Source: VSJD01 sp964617825 (GTDB lineage Bacteria; Verrucomicrobiota; Kiritimatiellia; JAAZAB01). From it: 64,000 nucleotides of DNA. Position 1 is the first letter of the stretch. Each line of letters starts with the position of its first letter. The notes beneath the pieces are model-generated. The model searched no databases. It saw only the letters and a list, made by a program, of their open reading frames with translations, and was not told the origin of the DNA. The stretch covers positions 22,487 through 86,486 of the forward strand of contig CAZTWL010000016.1 of NCBI GenBank assembly GCA_964617825.1, read 5' to 3'. Shown piece after piece: positions 8,880-17,349 of the stretch. A program made the translations under genes and the position numbers.

Positions 8880-9923
8880 TCATTTGTAGATAACTTCCTT
8901 TCCAGTTGCGGCGCTTTGGTATATTCCGTCGAGGATTTGCATGACCTTGATGCCATCCTCGCCTGTGGCCATGGGTTTGCGTTTCTTCAGGATGCTGTCG
9001 ATAAACTCAGCTTGAGCGGTAGGAACCTGACCGGTTGGCCTGTCGAACTTTTTGGTGAACAGGTTGCCGCGTTCTTCGGTGTAGACCTCGGCGGTAAAGT
9101 CATATCCTCCGCCGGTATTCTTCTGCGCCAGTCCTCCCTTAGTGCCGCACAACGTAGTGATCATTTGCTCGTTTTCGCCGATATTCGAGGCCCAGCTGGC
9201 TTCGATTATCAACGTAGCGCCGTTCCTGAATTTGATTATGCCGCAGGCCAGGTCTTCGACGGAATATTTCTTTTTCTGTTTCCGGGCCAGGTCCTTGGCG
9301 ATCATGTTGAATGTCGAGCCGCTGACGGCGATAGGTTCAGGATAGCCCATAAGCCAAAGGGCAAGGTCGAGGCGGTGGACGCCGAGATCGATGAGCGGGC
9401 CACCTCCCGAAAGCTCCTTAATCCCGAACCAGCCGCCGAAACCGGGAAGGCCGCGACGGCGATGCCAAACCGTGCGCCCAAAATAGATGTCGCCGATTAC
9501 CCCGGCATCCACCTGCTGTTTCAATGCAAAACTCATTGGTGAGAAGCGGTAGGAAAAATTGATCATCAGGTTTCTACGAGCCCGATCCGCCGCCGCCAGC
9601 ATGGAGCGCGCTTCGCTGACGTTCAGGGCCATGGGTTTCTCGCAAAGCACGTGCAGCCCTCTCTGCAGGGCAGCGATGCTGAGCGGGGCATGAAACTTGT
9701 TGGGCGTGCAGATGCTTACCGCGTCCAGCTTGGCCCGTGCAAACATTGTCTCGGCCTGGGTATACGTTTCGGCAACATCGAATTCCTTGGCCGCCTTTGC
9801 CAGGCGCATCCGGTCCAGATCGCACAGTGCCGCCACTTTGGCCTGCGGCAGCGCCTGGTAGCTCCGAGCGTGGTGCGCGCCGATCCCCAGCCCGATGATC
9901 CCTATGCGTAATTGGTCTTTCAA
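8880..9923 (-). CDS. Gfo/Idh/MocA family NAD(P)-dependent oxidoreductase
   Basis: At 347 residues this has the usual family length. The N-terminal Rossmann fold begins IGIIGLGIGAHHARSY, with the classical glycine motif. CEKPMALN near residue 95 holds the conserved EKP lysine, and GGGPLIDLGVHRLDLALWLMG near residue 180 has the Asp and His of the catalytic site. Such enzymes oxidise or reduce hydroxyls of sugars, inositols and glycan breakdown products. It overlaps the downstream isomerase-like gene, so the two are translated together and probably act in the same pathway. The AraC regulator on the other side is divergent and may control the pair. Confidence 0.92.
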   Translation of the reverse strand: MKDQLRIGIIGLGIGAHHARSYQALPQAKVAALCDLDRMRLAKAAKEFDVAETYTQAETMFARAKLDAVSICTPNKFHAPLSIAALQRGLHVLCEKPMALNVSEARSMLAAADRARRNLMINFSYRFSPMSFALKQQVDAGVIGDIYFGRTVWHRRRGLPGFGGWFGIKELSGGGPLIDLGVHRLDLALWLMGYPEPIAVSGSTFNMIAKDLARKQKKKYSVEDLACGIIKFRNGATLIIEASWASNIGENEQMITTLCGTKGGLAQKNTGGGYDFTAEVYTEERGNLFTKKFDRPTGQVPTAQAEFIDSILKKRKPMATGEDGIKVMQILDGIYQSAATGKEVIYK

Positions 9924-10068
9924 CTTGGGCTCCTTTTCTCGCTATGTTTGTGCTCTTCACGCAATCAATGTTGATCCGTTCGAGTTCGCTGGTAGAATAA
10001 GCCATAAATAGTTTGGCGCATAAAGGAAATCTGCGCTATAAAACTTATAAATACCGGATTTTTCTTAG

Positions 10069-10974
10069 ATGAGCAAAAGATTGCCCGATCTGAACGCTGT
10101 CAGCGATTTGCCAGGTTTGGCCCGGCAGACGCTTGGCGCCCATCTCAAGAAAGTGTTGATGCGGGCCGCCGTGGTCAAGGTTCCCAAACTGGCGGGCTTG
10201 ATGAAGAACAGCCCCGGAATGCATTTTCATTTTATGCCGGAGTTGTTTGTGCAACTGGCTGGAATCAACGCGTTTGAATGCCCCAATGAACGTTTCAATC
10301 TGCGGGCCGGAGAAATCTGTATAATGCCGCGCGGCATGCCGCATGGCGAGACGTTCAAACTGGTGCGCGGGCAGTTTGCTATGCTGGTTTTTATATATAA
10401 TGTCCGGGAATTAGCCTTCCATTTGAACGCCGGCTCGCTGGGCAAATATCCCCGGGCGGTAAAGTCCATCAGCATTCATCATCCGCGTGTTTTGCGCATG
10501 GCCGAGTATCTGGAAGATATAGCCCAGGTTTTAAACGCTGGCGGACGCAATATCAGAATAATCGTGCAGGGCTTGCTGGCGGCGCATCTGGCGGAAATCC
10601 TGGATATCATGGCGGCAGATCTTGGCGCCCGCCGGGATGAGCCTTATAAAATAACGCAGGTCAAGCAATTGCTGGTTTCGCACCTGGGCGATCCGGAACT
10701 GGGCGTCGGCAAGCTTGCCGAATGGGTGGAGTGTGCTCCCGATTACCTTTCAGCCCTTTTTCATAAATGCACCGGTCGCACGCTGACGGAAACGATCAAT
10801 CGCCATCGCCTGGCCCAGGCGCAGTATCTGCTACAGAATTCCAACAAGAATGTCAAAGAGATCTCCGTCGCCGCCGGTTTCACCGACCCGGACTATTTCG
10901 GGCGTTTGTTCCGCAAGAGTAATGGACAGACCCCCATAACCTACCGCAGGAACATCAGGGCGACTTTGCCGTAA
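10069..10974 (+). CDS. AraC family transcriptional regulator with N-terminal cupin-like sensor
   Basis: The 301-residue protein has an N-terminal cupin-like half (GMHFHFMPELFVQLAG, then a beta-rich stretch AGEICIMPRGMPHG) and a C-terminal AraC DNA-binding domain from about residue 205. Both helix-turn-helix units are visible: LAEWVECAPDYLSALFHKCT and ISVAAGFTDPDYFGRLFRK, the second being the family signature. It is divergent from the Gfo/Idh/MocA gene with 145 bp between, and upstream of the LsrF-like gene, so it is the likely regulator of this sugar cluster. The intergenic region has AT-rich TATAAA boxes and an inverted GCGCA/TGCGC pair 11 bp apart that could be an operator. No clear ribosome binding site precedes the ATG. 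Confidence 0.9.
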   Translation: MSKRLPDLNAVSDLPGLARQTLGAHLKKVLMRAAVVKVPKLAGLMKNSPGMHFHFMPELFVQLAGINAFECPNERFNLRAGEICIMPRGMPHGETFKLVRGQFAMLVFIYNVRELAFHLNAGSLGKYPRAVKSISIHHPRVLRMAEYLEDIAQVLNAGGRNIRIIVQGLLAAHLAEILDIMAADLGARRDEPYKITQVKQLLVSHLGDPELGVGKLAEWVECAPDYLSALFHKCTGRTLTETINRHRLAQAQYLLQNSNKNVKEISVAAGFTDPDYFGRLFRKSNGQTPITYRRNIRATLP

Positions 10975-11121
10975 TCAGAATATGGCGTCAGGTTGAGGTG
11001 GAGATGTCGGGCCCGAGGTGGGGCGGAGACAGGAATGGAGACGCGCTTGACAAGGCGGGAATAAAAATGGAAGATGCCCGACAATCGAATTCTATTGCGC
11101 CCATATAAAAGGAGATCAGCC

Positions 11122-12006
11122 ATGCCAGATCCAGAAGCCATCAAGGAAGGTAAGAAATTTTATGAAGACGTGCCCGTGAAGAATCCAGGGTTTTTCCTGA
11201 AAGGTGCCGGATCGCTCGACTGGGGTATAAAAAATCGGCTGGCACGGATTTTCAGTCCTAAGGACGCGCATACGGTTATGCTGGCCATTGACCACGGCTA
11301 TTTTCAGGGGCCCACCACGGGACTGGAGCGTGTTGACCTGAATATCGTCCCGCTTGTTCCGTATTGCGATGCGCTCATGCTGACGCGCGGTATTTTGCGC
11401 ACGACCATCTCTCCGGCCTGTTCCCAGCCGATTGTCATGCGTGCCAGCGGTGGGCCAAGTATTTTGAAGGAGCTTTCCAACGAGGAATTGGCCGTGGATA
11501 TTGAGGATGCCATCCGCATGAACGTTTCGGCTCTGGCGATCCAGGTGTTCATCGGTGGCGAGTTCGAGACCCGCTCCGTTCACAACATGACCCGCTTGGT
11601 CGACTTGGGTCTGCGTTATGGCATTCCGGTCATGGCCGTTACGGCCGTGGGCAAGGATATGGTACGCGACGCCAAATATTTCAGGTTGGCCTGCCGCATG
11701 TGCGCCGAACTTGGCGCGCATGTGGTCAAGACCTATTATGTCCCGCAGGAGTTCGATACGATTACGGCCTCCTGTCCGGTGCCGATTGTCATGGCCGGCG
11801 GCAAAAAACTGCCGGAACTGGATGCGCTGACCATGGCCTATAACGCCATTCAGGAAGGCGCCGCCGGTGTGGATATGGGGCGGAACATATTCCAAAGCGA
11901 TTGTCCGGTGGGCATGATCAAGGCGATTCGCAAGGTTGTCCACGAGAATGCGAAGCCGGCCGAGGCGCTGGAGTATTACCGGACGCTGAAGGCAAAGCAG
12001 GCGTAA
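11122..12006 (+). CDS. lsrF: LsrF-type class I aldolase/thiolase (3-hydroxy-5-phosphonooxypentane-2,4-dione thiolase-like)
   Basis: The 294-residue protein resembles E. coli LsrF over its whole length, including LKGAGSLDWGIKNRLARIF, AIDHGYFQGPTTGLER, AVGKDMVRDAKYF and GVDMGRNIFQSD. Lysine 203 in VVKTYYVPQEF falls exactly where LsrF has its catalytic Lys203. LsrF transfers an acetyl group from the AI-2 breakdown product P-HPD to CoA. No lsrK, lsrG or lsr transporter genes are visible, so a related ketose-phosphate aldolase reaction is equally possible. The ATG at 11122 is preceded by AAGGAG. A TTGACA at 11047-11052 may be part of a promoter. The upstream neighbour is an AraC regulator on the same strand. 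Confidence 0.82.
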   Translation: MPDPEAIKEGKKFYEDVPVKNPGFFLKGAGSLDWGIKNRLARIFSPKDAHTVMLAIDHGYFQGPTTGLERVDLNIVPLVPYCDALMLTRGILRTTISPACSQPIVMRASGGPSILKELSNEELAVDIEDAIRMNVSALAIQVFIGGEFETRSVHNMTRLVDLGLRYGIPVMAVTAVGKDMVRDAKYFRLACRMCAELGAHVVKTYYVPQEFDTITASCPVPIVMAGGKKLPELDALTMAYNAIQEGAAGVDMGRNIFQSDCPVGMIKAIRKVVHENAKPAEALEYYRTLKAKQA

Positions 12007-12041
12007 AAGAAGATAAATCGCGGCCGGCCATGATGTGCCTT

Positions 12042-12929
12042 TTAGGCCAAATTGGGCGCATAGGACGCATCGAGGCCGCTTGCCAGAAATAAAAGATCTT
12101 CATGGCGCCGATAGTTTAAGACGCCAAGAAAAAGCTGGTTTTTGTCAGGAACCAGGCGGCACCATGCTTTGTAACGCAGACAACCACGCGTGACGGGCTC
12201 AACGTTGCCCCAAAAGCGCCACCAGTTGTGCATGGCGACAAGCTCCCCGTTGTCGTTCCCGGCAAACTTTACGCCGGAAATGGCCTTGAACCCATTCAAG
12301 TAATCCGCGCACCATTTTTCCTTGGGCCGGTCTTTGCACAAAAAATCCGCCAGCGAAAAGAACACGAGGTAGAGCCGGCGCAGGCGCCATTCAAATACCA
12401 GCATTTTACGTCCGGCCTGAAAAGATGTGGCGCATAGCTTAAATTCGGGACGGAGCCGAAAAGCAACGTCATAAACCTCCCAGGGCACAAGACACTGCTC
12501 GTGAAGTCGGAATGTTTCCGCAATCCGGCGGACGATCCGATCCGCTTCGCGTTTGCTGGCCTTCTCAAAATACATTTTCAGCAAACAAAAGAAATTGCTT
12601 TCCGGCACAAGTCTGAAAGCCGCCATCAGGCGCTTGCCGTCCGGCATTGAATAAAGGCAGGCCGACCAGCCGCCGGGCATATCCGTTGTGTTTTCAGCCT
12701 GCGCCCCGGATGCTTCCATTGCGGCGGCGATCTTGTTGTAACGTTCGCGAACCTCCTCGATCTTGATCTGGCGGCGCGCATGCAACCATTCTAATTCCAG
12801 GCGGCAGTTGAAATCGTCCTGAAAACGGGCACATGAAACGCCGGCGGAGGACTTATATTCGGCCAGGTTCCATTCGGCGGGTATATCGCACGAGTATCCC
12901 TGCCAGGCGAACTGATGGTAAGCTTCCAT
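12042..12929 (-). CDS. Conserved-looking protein of unknown function, last gene of ABC/OPT operon
   Basis: This 295-residue soluble protein has no recognised family, signal peptide or membrane helix. The N-terminal third (YSCDIPAEWNLAEYKSS, then FQDDFNCRLELEW) resembles a small beta-rich domain; the C-terminal part is rich in Trp, Cys and Arg (WWRFWGNVEPVTRGCLRYK). The start is uncertain: the ATG at 12929 lies 40 bp after the upstream ATPase stop with no clear ribosome binding site, while the open frame runs up into the ATPase gene. It ends the eight-gene minus-strand operon and probably serves the same system, perhaps as a cytosolic accessory. Confidence 0.6.
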   Translation of the reverse strand: MEAYHQFAWQGYSCDIPAEWNLAEYKSSAGVSCARFQDDFNCRLELEWLHARRQIKIEEVRERYNKIAAAMEASGAQAENTTDMPGGWSACLYSMPDGKRLMAAFRLVPESNFFCLLKMYFEKASKREADRIVRRIAETFRLHEQCLVPWEVYDVAFRLRPEFKLCATSFQAGRKMLVFEWRLRRLYLVFFSLADFLCKDRPKEKWCADYLNGFKAISGVKFAGNDNGELVAMHNWWRFWGNVEPVTRGCLRYKAWCRLVPDKNQLFLGVLNYRRHEDLLFLASGLDASYAPNLA

Positions 12930-12969
12930 AAAAGCTGTCTGCGAAATAAAGGGTGGAGCTAAAGGTGCG

Positions 12970-13707
12970 TCAGGCCAGTGTTTTTCCGTCAATCGAGCCG
13001 ACTTCGATTTTGATTTCATCGCGCTTGGCGGTGCGGGCAATCTGGCCGTCGCGAATCCAGACAACCATATCCGAGGCGGCAAGCATTTTCATGTCGTGCG
13101 TGGCGGTGATAACGGTAATGTTCTTTTCCTTTTGCAGATTGCCTAGCAGTTGAATGATTTCCTCGCCGGTGTGCAAATCCAAGTTGCCGGTCGGCTCATC
13201 GGCCAGGATGATTTCCGGCCGGTTGACCATGGCCCGCGCGATTGCCACGCGCTGCTGCTGGCCGCCGGAAAGTTCCGCTGGAATATGGTGAAGTCGGTGC
13301 CCAAGACCCACCTGTTCCAATACCGCAGCTGCATCCTTGCGCGCTTCCGAAGGAGTCATTCCGGAAAAAATACGCGCAATGGCCACATTTTCCAGGGCAG
13401 TCATGGAAGGGATCAGGTTAAATGATTGAAATATATAGCCAACTTTATGACATCTGACCCAGGCCATCTGGCTTGAGTTTAAATCGCCGAAGCGTTGGCC
13501 ATCCATCCATACCTCTCCCTCGGTCGGCCTATCCAATCCGCCCACAATGTTAAATAAAGTGGATTTGCCCGAGCCGGAAGGCCCCATGATGGAAACGTAA
13601 TTTCCGCGGATAATATCCAGCGAGACGCCTTTCAAGGCATAGACCTTCTCCGTGCCCATCGTATAGACTTTTGCCAGTCCCTGTGCTTTTAAAATGATGT
13701 CCGCCAT
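12970..13707 (-). CDS. ABC transporter ATP-binding protein, LolD/MacB type (second ATPase of operon)
   Basis: The 245-residue ATPase has all nucleotide-binding motifs: Walker A GPSGSGKST, Q-loop FQSFNLIPS, signature LSGGQQQR, Walker B IILADEPT and the switch ATHDMKML. It belongs to the MacB/LolD class that powers FtsX-type permeases acting on periplasmic proteins, lipids or peptides. The ATG at 13707 overlaps the stop of the upstream FtsX gene as TAATG, with GGAGG just before, so it is translationally coupled to that permease. It is a close paralogue of the ATPase at 24826-25602. Both carry a short C-terminal extension ending in a similar motif (EVGSID here, RIGAID there). Confidence 0.93.
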   Translation of the reverse strand: MADIILKAQGLAKVYTMGTEKVYALKGVSLDIIRGNYVSIMGPSGSGKSTLFNIVGGLDRPTEGEVWMDGQRFGDLNSSQMAWVRCHKVGYIFQSFNLIPSMTALENVAIARIFSGMTPSEARKDAAAVLEQVGLGHRLHHIPAELSGGQQQRVAIARAMVNRPEIILADEPTGNLDLHTGEEIIQLLGNLQKEKNITVITATHDMKMLAASDMVVWIRDGQIARTAKRDEIKIEVGSIDGKTLA

Positions 13708-14363
13708 TATTCCTCCACCCGCATGGCATCGACCGGCTGTTTGCATGCGGCCCAATAAGCCGGAGCAATGGATGCCAAGACGGACATGATTGATCCGATA
13801 AAAAACGCGATCAGCTCAATCTTGACAACCTCCAGCCATGGAAACACGCGGAAAACAACTCCGCCATAGGTCACCGCATTCACTCCAATGCCCACCAGCA
13901 ATCCGCCCAGAGCTCCGCAGACCGTGCCCAGCACCCCCTGCAAGGACGATTCAATAAAGTAAGTTCGGACGATAAAAGAATCCTCGGCGCCCAGGCATTT
14001 TAAGGTGCCAATTTCCTTGATTCGCTCGGTAACCGACATGAGCATGGCGTTAATGATGCCGGCTAGGCACGTCAAAAGCGAAAGTCCGATCAGGAGCAGC
14101 ACCATCGTGTCGGGGCCATCCTGCAGAATATCCACGCCGGCCTTCTGCAGGAGCACGTTGACGGCATCGTCCTTAATGGCAACTAATGATTTGACGATGC
14201 TGTTGTTTACCATCATATAAGCCAGGAAAGCTATGCCGAGAACAACGCCAATCATGGTAATTAGCGAGCGGAATATTCTCCGGCGCAGACTGCCCCAGCT
14301 CACGGAAAAGGCCACCGCCCAGGGAATTCTCGCCTGACAGGGTATCGTTTTATCCGAATTCAT
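13707..14363 (-). CDS. Minimal FtsX-type ABC permease lacking the periplasmic core
   Basis: At 218 residues this is half the usual length for MacB/LolC permeases. A first TM helix (ITMIGVVLGIAFLAYMM) is followed by only about 40 periplasmic residues instead of the 200-residue MacB core. The FtsX domain follows with the signature SVTERIKEIGTLKCLGA and three more TM helices. The end PVDAMRVEE matches the usual C-terminal consensus. It overlaps the next gene, an ATPase, and is surely its partner. The reduced periplasmic part suggests that another protein, for example the giant FtsX protein or the insert of the DUF6785-like protein, supplies the outer interaction. No frameshift is seen. Confidence 0.88.
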   Translation of the reverse strand: MNSDKTIPCQARIPWAVAFSVSWGSLRRRIFRSLITMIGVVLGIAFLAYMMVNNSIVKSLVAIKDDAVNVLLQKAGVDILQDGPDTMVLLLIGLSLLTCLAGIINAMLMSVTERIKEIGTLKCLGAEDSFIVRTYFIESSLQGVLGTVCGALGGLLVGIGVNAVTYGGVVFRVFPWLEVVKIELIAFFIGSIMSVLASIAPAYWAACKQPVDAMRVEE

Positions 14364-14398
14364 GATTTATATTCGTCCCGTTCCGTGCAATTGGCCTT

Positions 14399-17347
14399 TT
14401 AATTCCGATTCAAACTTATGCCGGATTGCGTGCCCAGCGCCATGGTCACCACAAACGCAACCGCCACGAGAATCAATTCGCCGATAATCAGGCCGATGAA
14501 AAACCCCTTGGCGCGATGGAAGCTTTCCTTGTTGCCATATTTGGTGATCGCCACGTTGCATATCCAGCCCAGGAAAATAGAAAACCAGTAGGCGTTCATA
14601 ATCGGATTGACAAACATAATGAGCCCGATCGGATGAGGCATCCAGAAGAAAAACTGCCTGAAAAACAGCAGAGCCGCCATGGTCAACCCGCCGCCAACCG
14701 TCCAGGCGATATTTCCGGCCGTTGCCGTGGGGGCGTCTTTGATGGCGGAGTGAATAACATCAAACATGCTGTTCCGCGGCAAATAAATATAGAACCAGCT
14801 GTTCATGGTATCGGCGCCGTTGTCGTAACACATCATCAGGGCGGCGGCAATAGACGTAATGGCTGCAATAATAATGGCCCCCGCTATGGCAACATGGAAA
14901 GAAAACCTTTTCAGACGGTAATCTTCGCGTAATTTCAGGGCATTGGCGAAAGCCGGTGCAATAAACGCCTTAATATCCAAGAAAATAATCGAATAATAGA
15001 CCATTAATGGGGCAAAGAGCGAGGCCGAGGTCCAGGATCGATCGAGCCCGAAGAAATTACGCACGTAATGAATGGGGTTTGCCCAAGCCTGAAAAGAGAG
15101 CAGTCCTCCCTCGGCCACCACCCGTACCAGTCCGATGGTGATAACCAGGATAATCACGTAAAATAAAATCGTATAATACAGGTTTGCGCCCATTGACAGC
15201 CACAACAGCAGAATCAGGCCAAGCGAACAGCCGAGAAAAGCGATTGAGGAAAGCTTCAGCTCTTTTCTTTCGTCATCCTCAAGCCCGGCGATGCTGGAGG
15301 GAAACATGGCGCATAAAATATATTTCCGACATTTATATAGAATAACGCTGGAGAAAACAAGCAAGGCCCCCTGACCCTGCGCATTGCGGAAGTTTGCCTG
15401 GTACCACCAATCCCACGGGAAGGAGGTCTCGTCCTGGCCATAGCCGGACCAGACCATGAAGAGAAGCTGGGCCATATAGATAATGTAAAAAAACCACAGC
15501 GAAAACGATATGTTCTTCGGCACAAGAAACGAGAGGCCGATCATCGTAAAAAACACCTCGGTTCTTACGTTGCGCAAAGCTTCAAACTGTGTCTTGTTCA
15601 CGTAATCAATCCAGCGGGTTTGAAGTTCCAGCCGAGGCAGGCCCGGAATAACCTGGGTCGAGCAGAAAAGATTCCAGCCGAGAACGCTCATGGAAATGGC
15701 CATCCCTGCCCAAAACAGCCCGTTGCGAAAAATCGGCGGCAAACCGGTCGAGTCAACTTCGCCAATCAGGGCCTTGGGCAGTTCTGCCAGAGGATAGGTC
15801 AGCCTTTCGTTATGCGCCCATTGCCGGAAAATCAGCACATTGAGCGACATCAACACGATGTAGGTTAGCCCGATTAAAAATGCCCAGTGCGAAAGCGGTT
15901 TAACCCAGCATACCCAAGGAATCTGCCCGATAAAATACCGGCGCAGGGAGACATCAATGGAAGCAAACCCTGGCAGGAGGGCGGTGATTTTTGCGGCCAG
16001 TTCGCCGCCGCGCACGTCGCCGCCGGCAAGCTGGTTGCGCACGCCGTCCATTTCAGCGGCCAGCGCCTGGATTTTGCGGGTGCAATCCATCTCGTGGTGG
16101 TAGATTTCAAGTTTCTTCTTATAACGCTTGTACTGGCGGTCAAGACCTTTCATTTTGGCAATGACCGAGTCCGACTCGTCGGCCAATTCAAAGGCGCGCT
16201 GGCGGTTGGCGGAGAGCTTTTCGGCGCTGACGGATTTCAGGCGCTCGGTCAGTTCCGTGCGCTTTGCGATATATGCCTTATCTTCGGCGTCCAGTCGGCT
16301 TTTGAGCTCATTCAGATCGATTCCATTGCATAGCGCCAAAAGATTTTTTGCGGAGCGCGCAAATAAATCGCGGTATGGACCAGCCAGTTCCGGCCCGACG
16401 ATCTTATCCTCCGGAAGCGCGCCGGCCGATTTGCGCGCTTCTTTCATCTGCCGTAGCGTGCTCATGCCGCCGATAAGACGGTGCAGCCGCCCGAAATAGG
16501 CGCGGCGGTCGTCGCTGGCCAGAGGCAAAATGCCCGGGAAGGCTCTTTCATCCCGCGGCAGGCCGCGCCGGAATACTTCCACCTCGGCAAAGGCTTGTTC
16601 TTCAAGCGCAATAAGTTTTTTCTCCGTCTTGTCCGTCAGGCGCTCATTTTCCTCAATTTCGGGCGCCAGGAGGCGCAGGGCTTCCTGCCAGTCGGGCAGC
16701 CCGGGTTGCCCGCGGCGTAAATCCTGCCATTTCAGCAAAGAATCATCGTAGAGTCGGCGCACCTTTACTAGTGATGCTTTGACTTTTTCGTACTTGGCCG
16801 AATTCTGGTCCGGATATTTGCCGAGTTCCGAATCAAGCGCCGCCACCATTCCCGCGTGACTATGAACAAGTCGGGCGGCTTCATAGGCCGCTTCCTTGGC
16901 AAGCAAGACTTCCAGGGCTTGCTTGTATTTTACGGCTTCATCCTGGATGCCGGGCGTGGAAAGAAAATATTTTTCATTTAAATAAGGGACAACATAGCGG
17001 TTCCACTCGGACTGCTTGTTGTTCCAGTCCGCGTTATAGAGGCTGCCAGCAATGGGCAAAAGGTGGTCGGTCACGTTGAACGTTGAGACGCCCGCCGATA
17101 CCATGCCCATTATGAAAATGACCATCACTTCCACGGGAGAAAACGCGCGCACAATCCTGATCAGCCGGCAGAGCGGATTAAGCAATGCCACCATAACAAT
17201 CAGCAAAAGGTAAGGCATTACCGGTATTTGGGTGGAAGTTATGCCGATATTTTGGCGGTGTTCAAGGAAAACCGTCAAAACCGCAAAAACCGCGGTAAAT
17301 AAAGTTCCAAAGAGGATCGCGCGCAATGTTATTCCGTATTTTTTCAT
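14399..17347 (-). CDS. DUF6785-like polytopic membrane protein with long helical insert
   Basis: The 982-residue membrane protein has about three TM helices in the first 100 residues, then a hydrophilic, charged, largely helical segment from about 110 to 480 (rich in Lys, Glu and Ala, likely coiled coil), then ten or more TM helices to the C-terminus. The second half resembles the OPT-like DUF6784/DUF6785 proteins of planctomycetes and relatives, with motifs such as RQWAHNERLTYPLAELP and VRVVAEGGLLSFQAW. The insert probably lies outside the cytoplasm, but this was not computed. It starts 2 bp after the OPT-like gene stop and ends 35 bp before the minimal FtsX gene. A transport role is inferred from fold and context. 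Confidence 0.75.
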   Translation of the reverse strand: MKKYGITLRAILFGTLFTAVFAVLTVFLEHRQNIGITSTQIPVMPYLLLIVMVALLNPLCRLIRIVRAFSPVEVMVIFIMGMVSAGVSTFNVTDHLLPIAGSLYNADWNNKQSEWNRYVVPYLNEKYFLSTPGIQDEAVKYKQALEVLLAKEAAYEAARLVHSHAGMVAALDSELGKYPDQNSAKYEKVKASLVKVRRLYDDSLLKWQDLRRGQPGLPDWQEALRLLAPEIEENERLTDKTEKKLIALEEQAFAEVEVFRRGLPRDERAFPGILPLASDDRRAYFGRLHRLIGGMSTLRQMKEARKSAGALPEDKIVGPELAGPYRDLFARSAKNLLALCNGIDLNELKSRLDAEDKAYIAKRTELTERLKSVSAEKLSANRQRAFELADESDSVIAKMKGLDRQYKRYKKKLEIYHHEMDCTRKIQALAAEMDGVRNQLAGGDVRGGELAAKITALLPGFASIDVSLRRYFIGQIPWVCWVKPLSHWAFLIGLTYIVLMSLNVLIFRQWAHNERLTYPLAELPKALIGEVDSTGLPPIFRNGLFWAGMAISMSVLGWNLFCSTQVIPGLPRLELQTRWIDYVNKTQFEALRNVRTEVFFTMIGLSFLVPKNISFSLWFFYIIYMAQLLFMVWSGYGQDETSFPWDWWYQANFRNAQGQGALLVFSSVILYKCRKYILCAMFPSSIAGLEDDERKELKLSSIAFLGCSLGLILLLWLSMGANLYYTILFYVIILVITIGLVRVVAEGGLLSFQAWANPIHYVRNFFGLDRSWTSASLFAPLMVYYSIIFLDIKAFIAPAFANALKLREDYRLKRFSFHVAIAGAIIIAAITSIAAALMMCYDNGADTMNSWFYIYLPRNSMFDVIHSAIKDAPTATAGNIAWTVGGGLTMAALLFFRQFFFWMPHPIGLIMFVNPIMNAYWFSIFLGWICNVAITKYGNKESFHRAKGFFIGLIIGELILVAVAFVVTMALGTQSGISLNRN

Positions 17348-17349
17348 AA

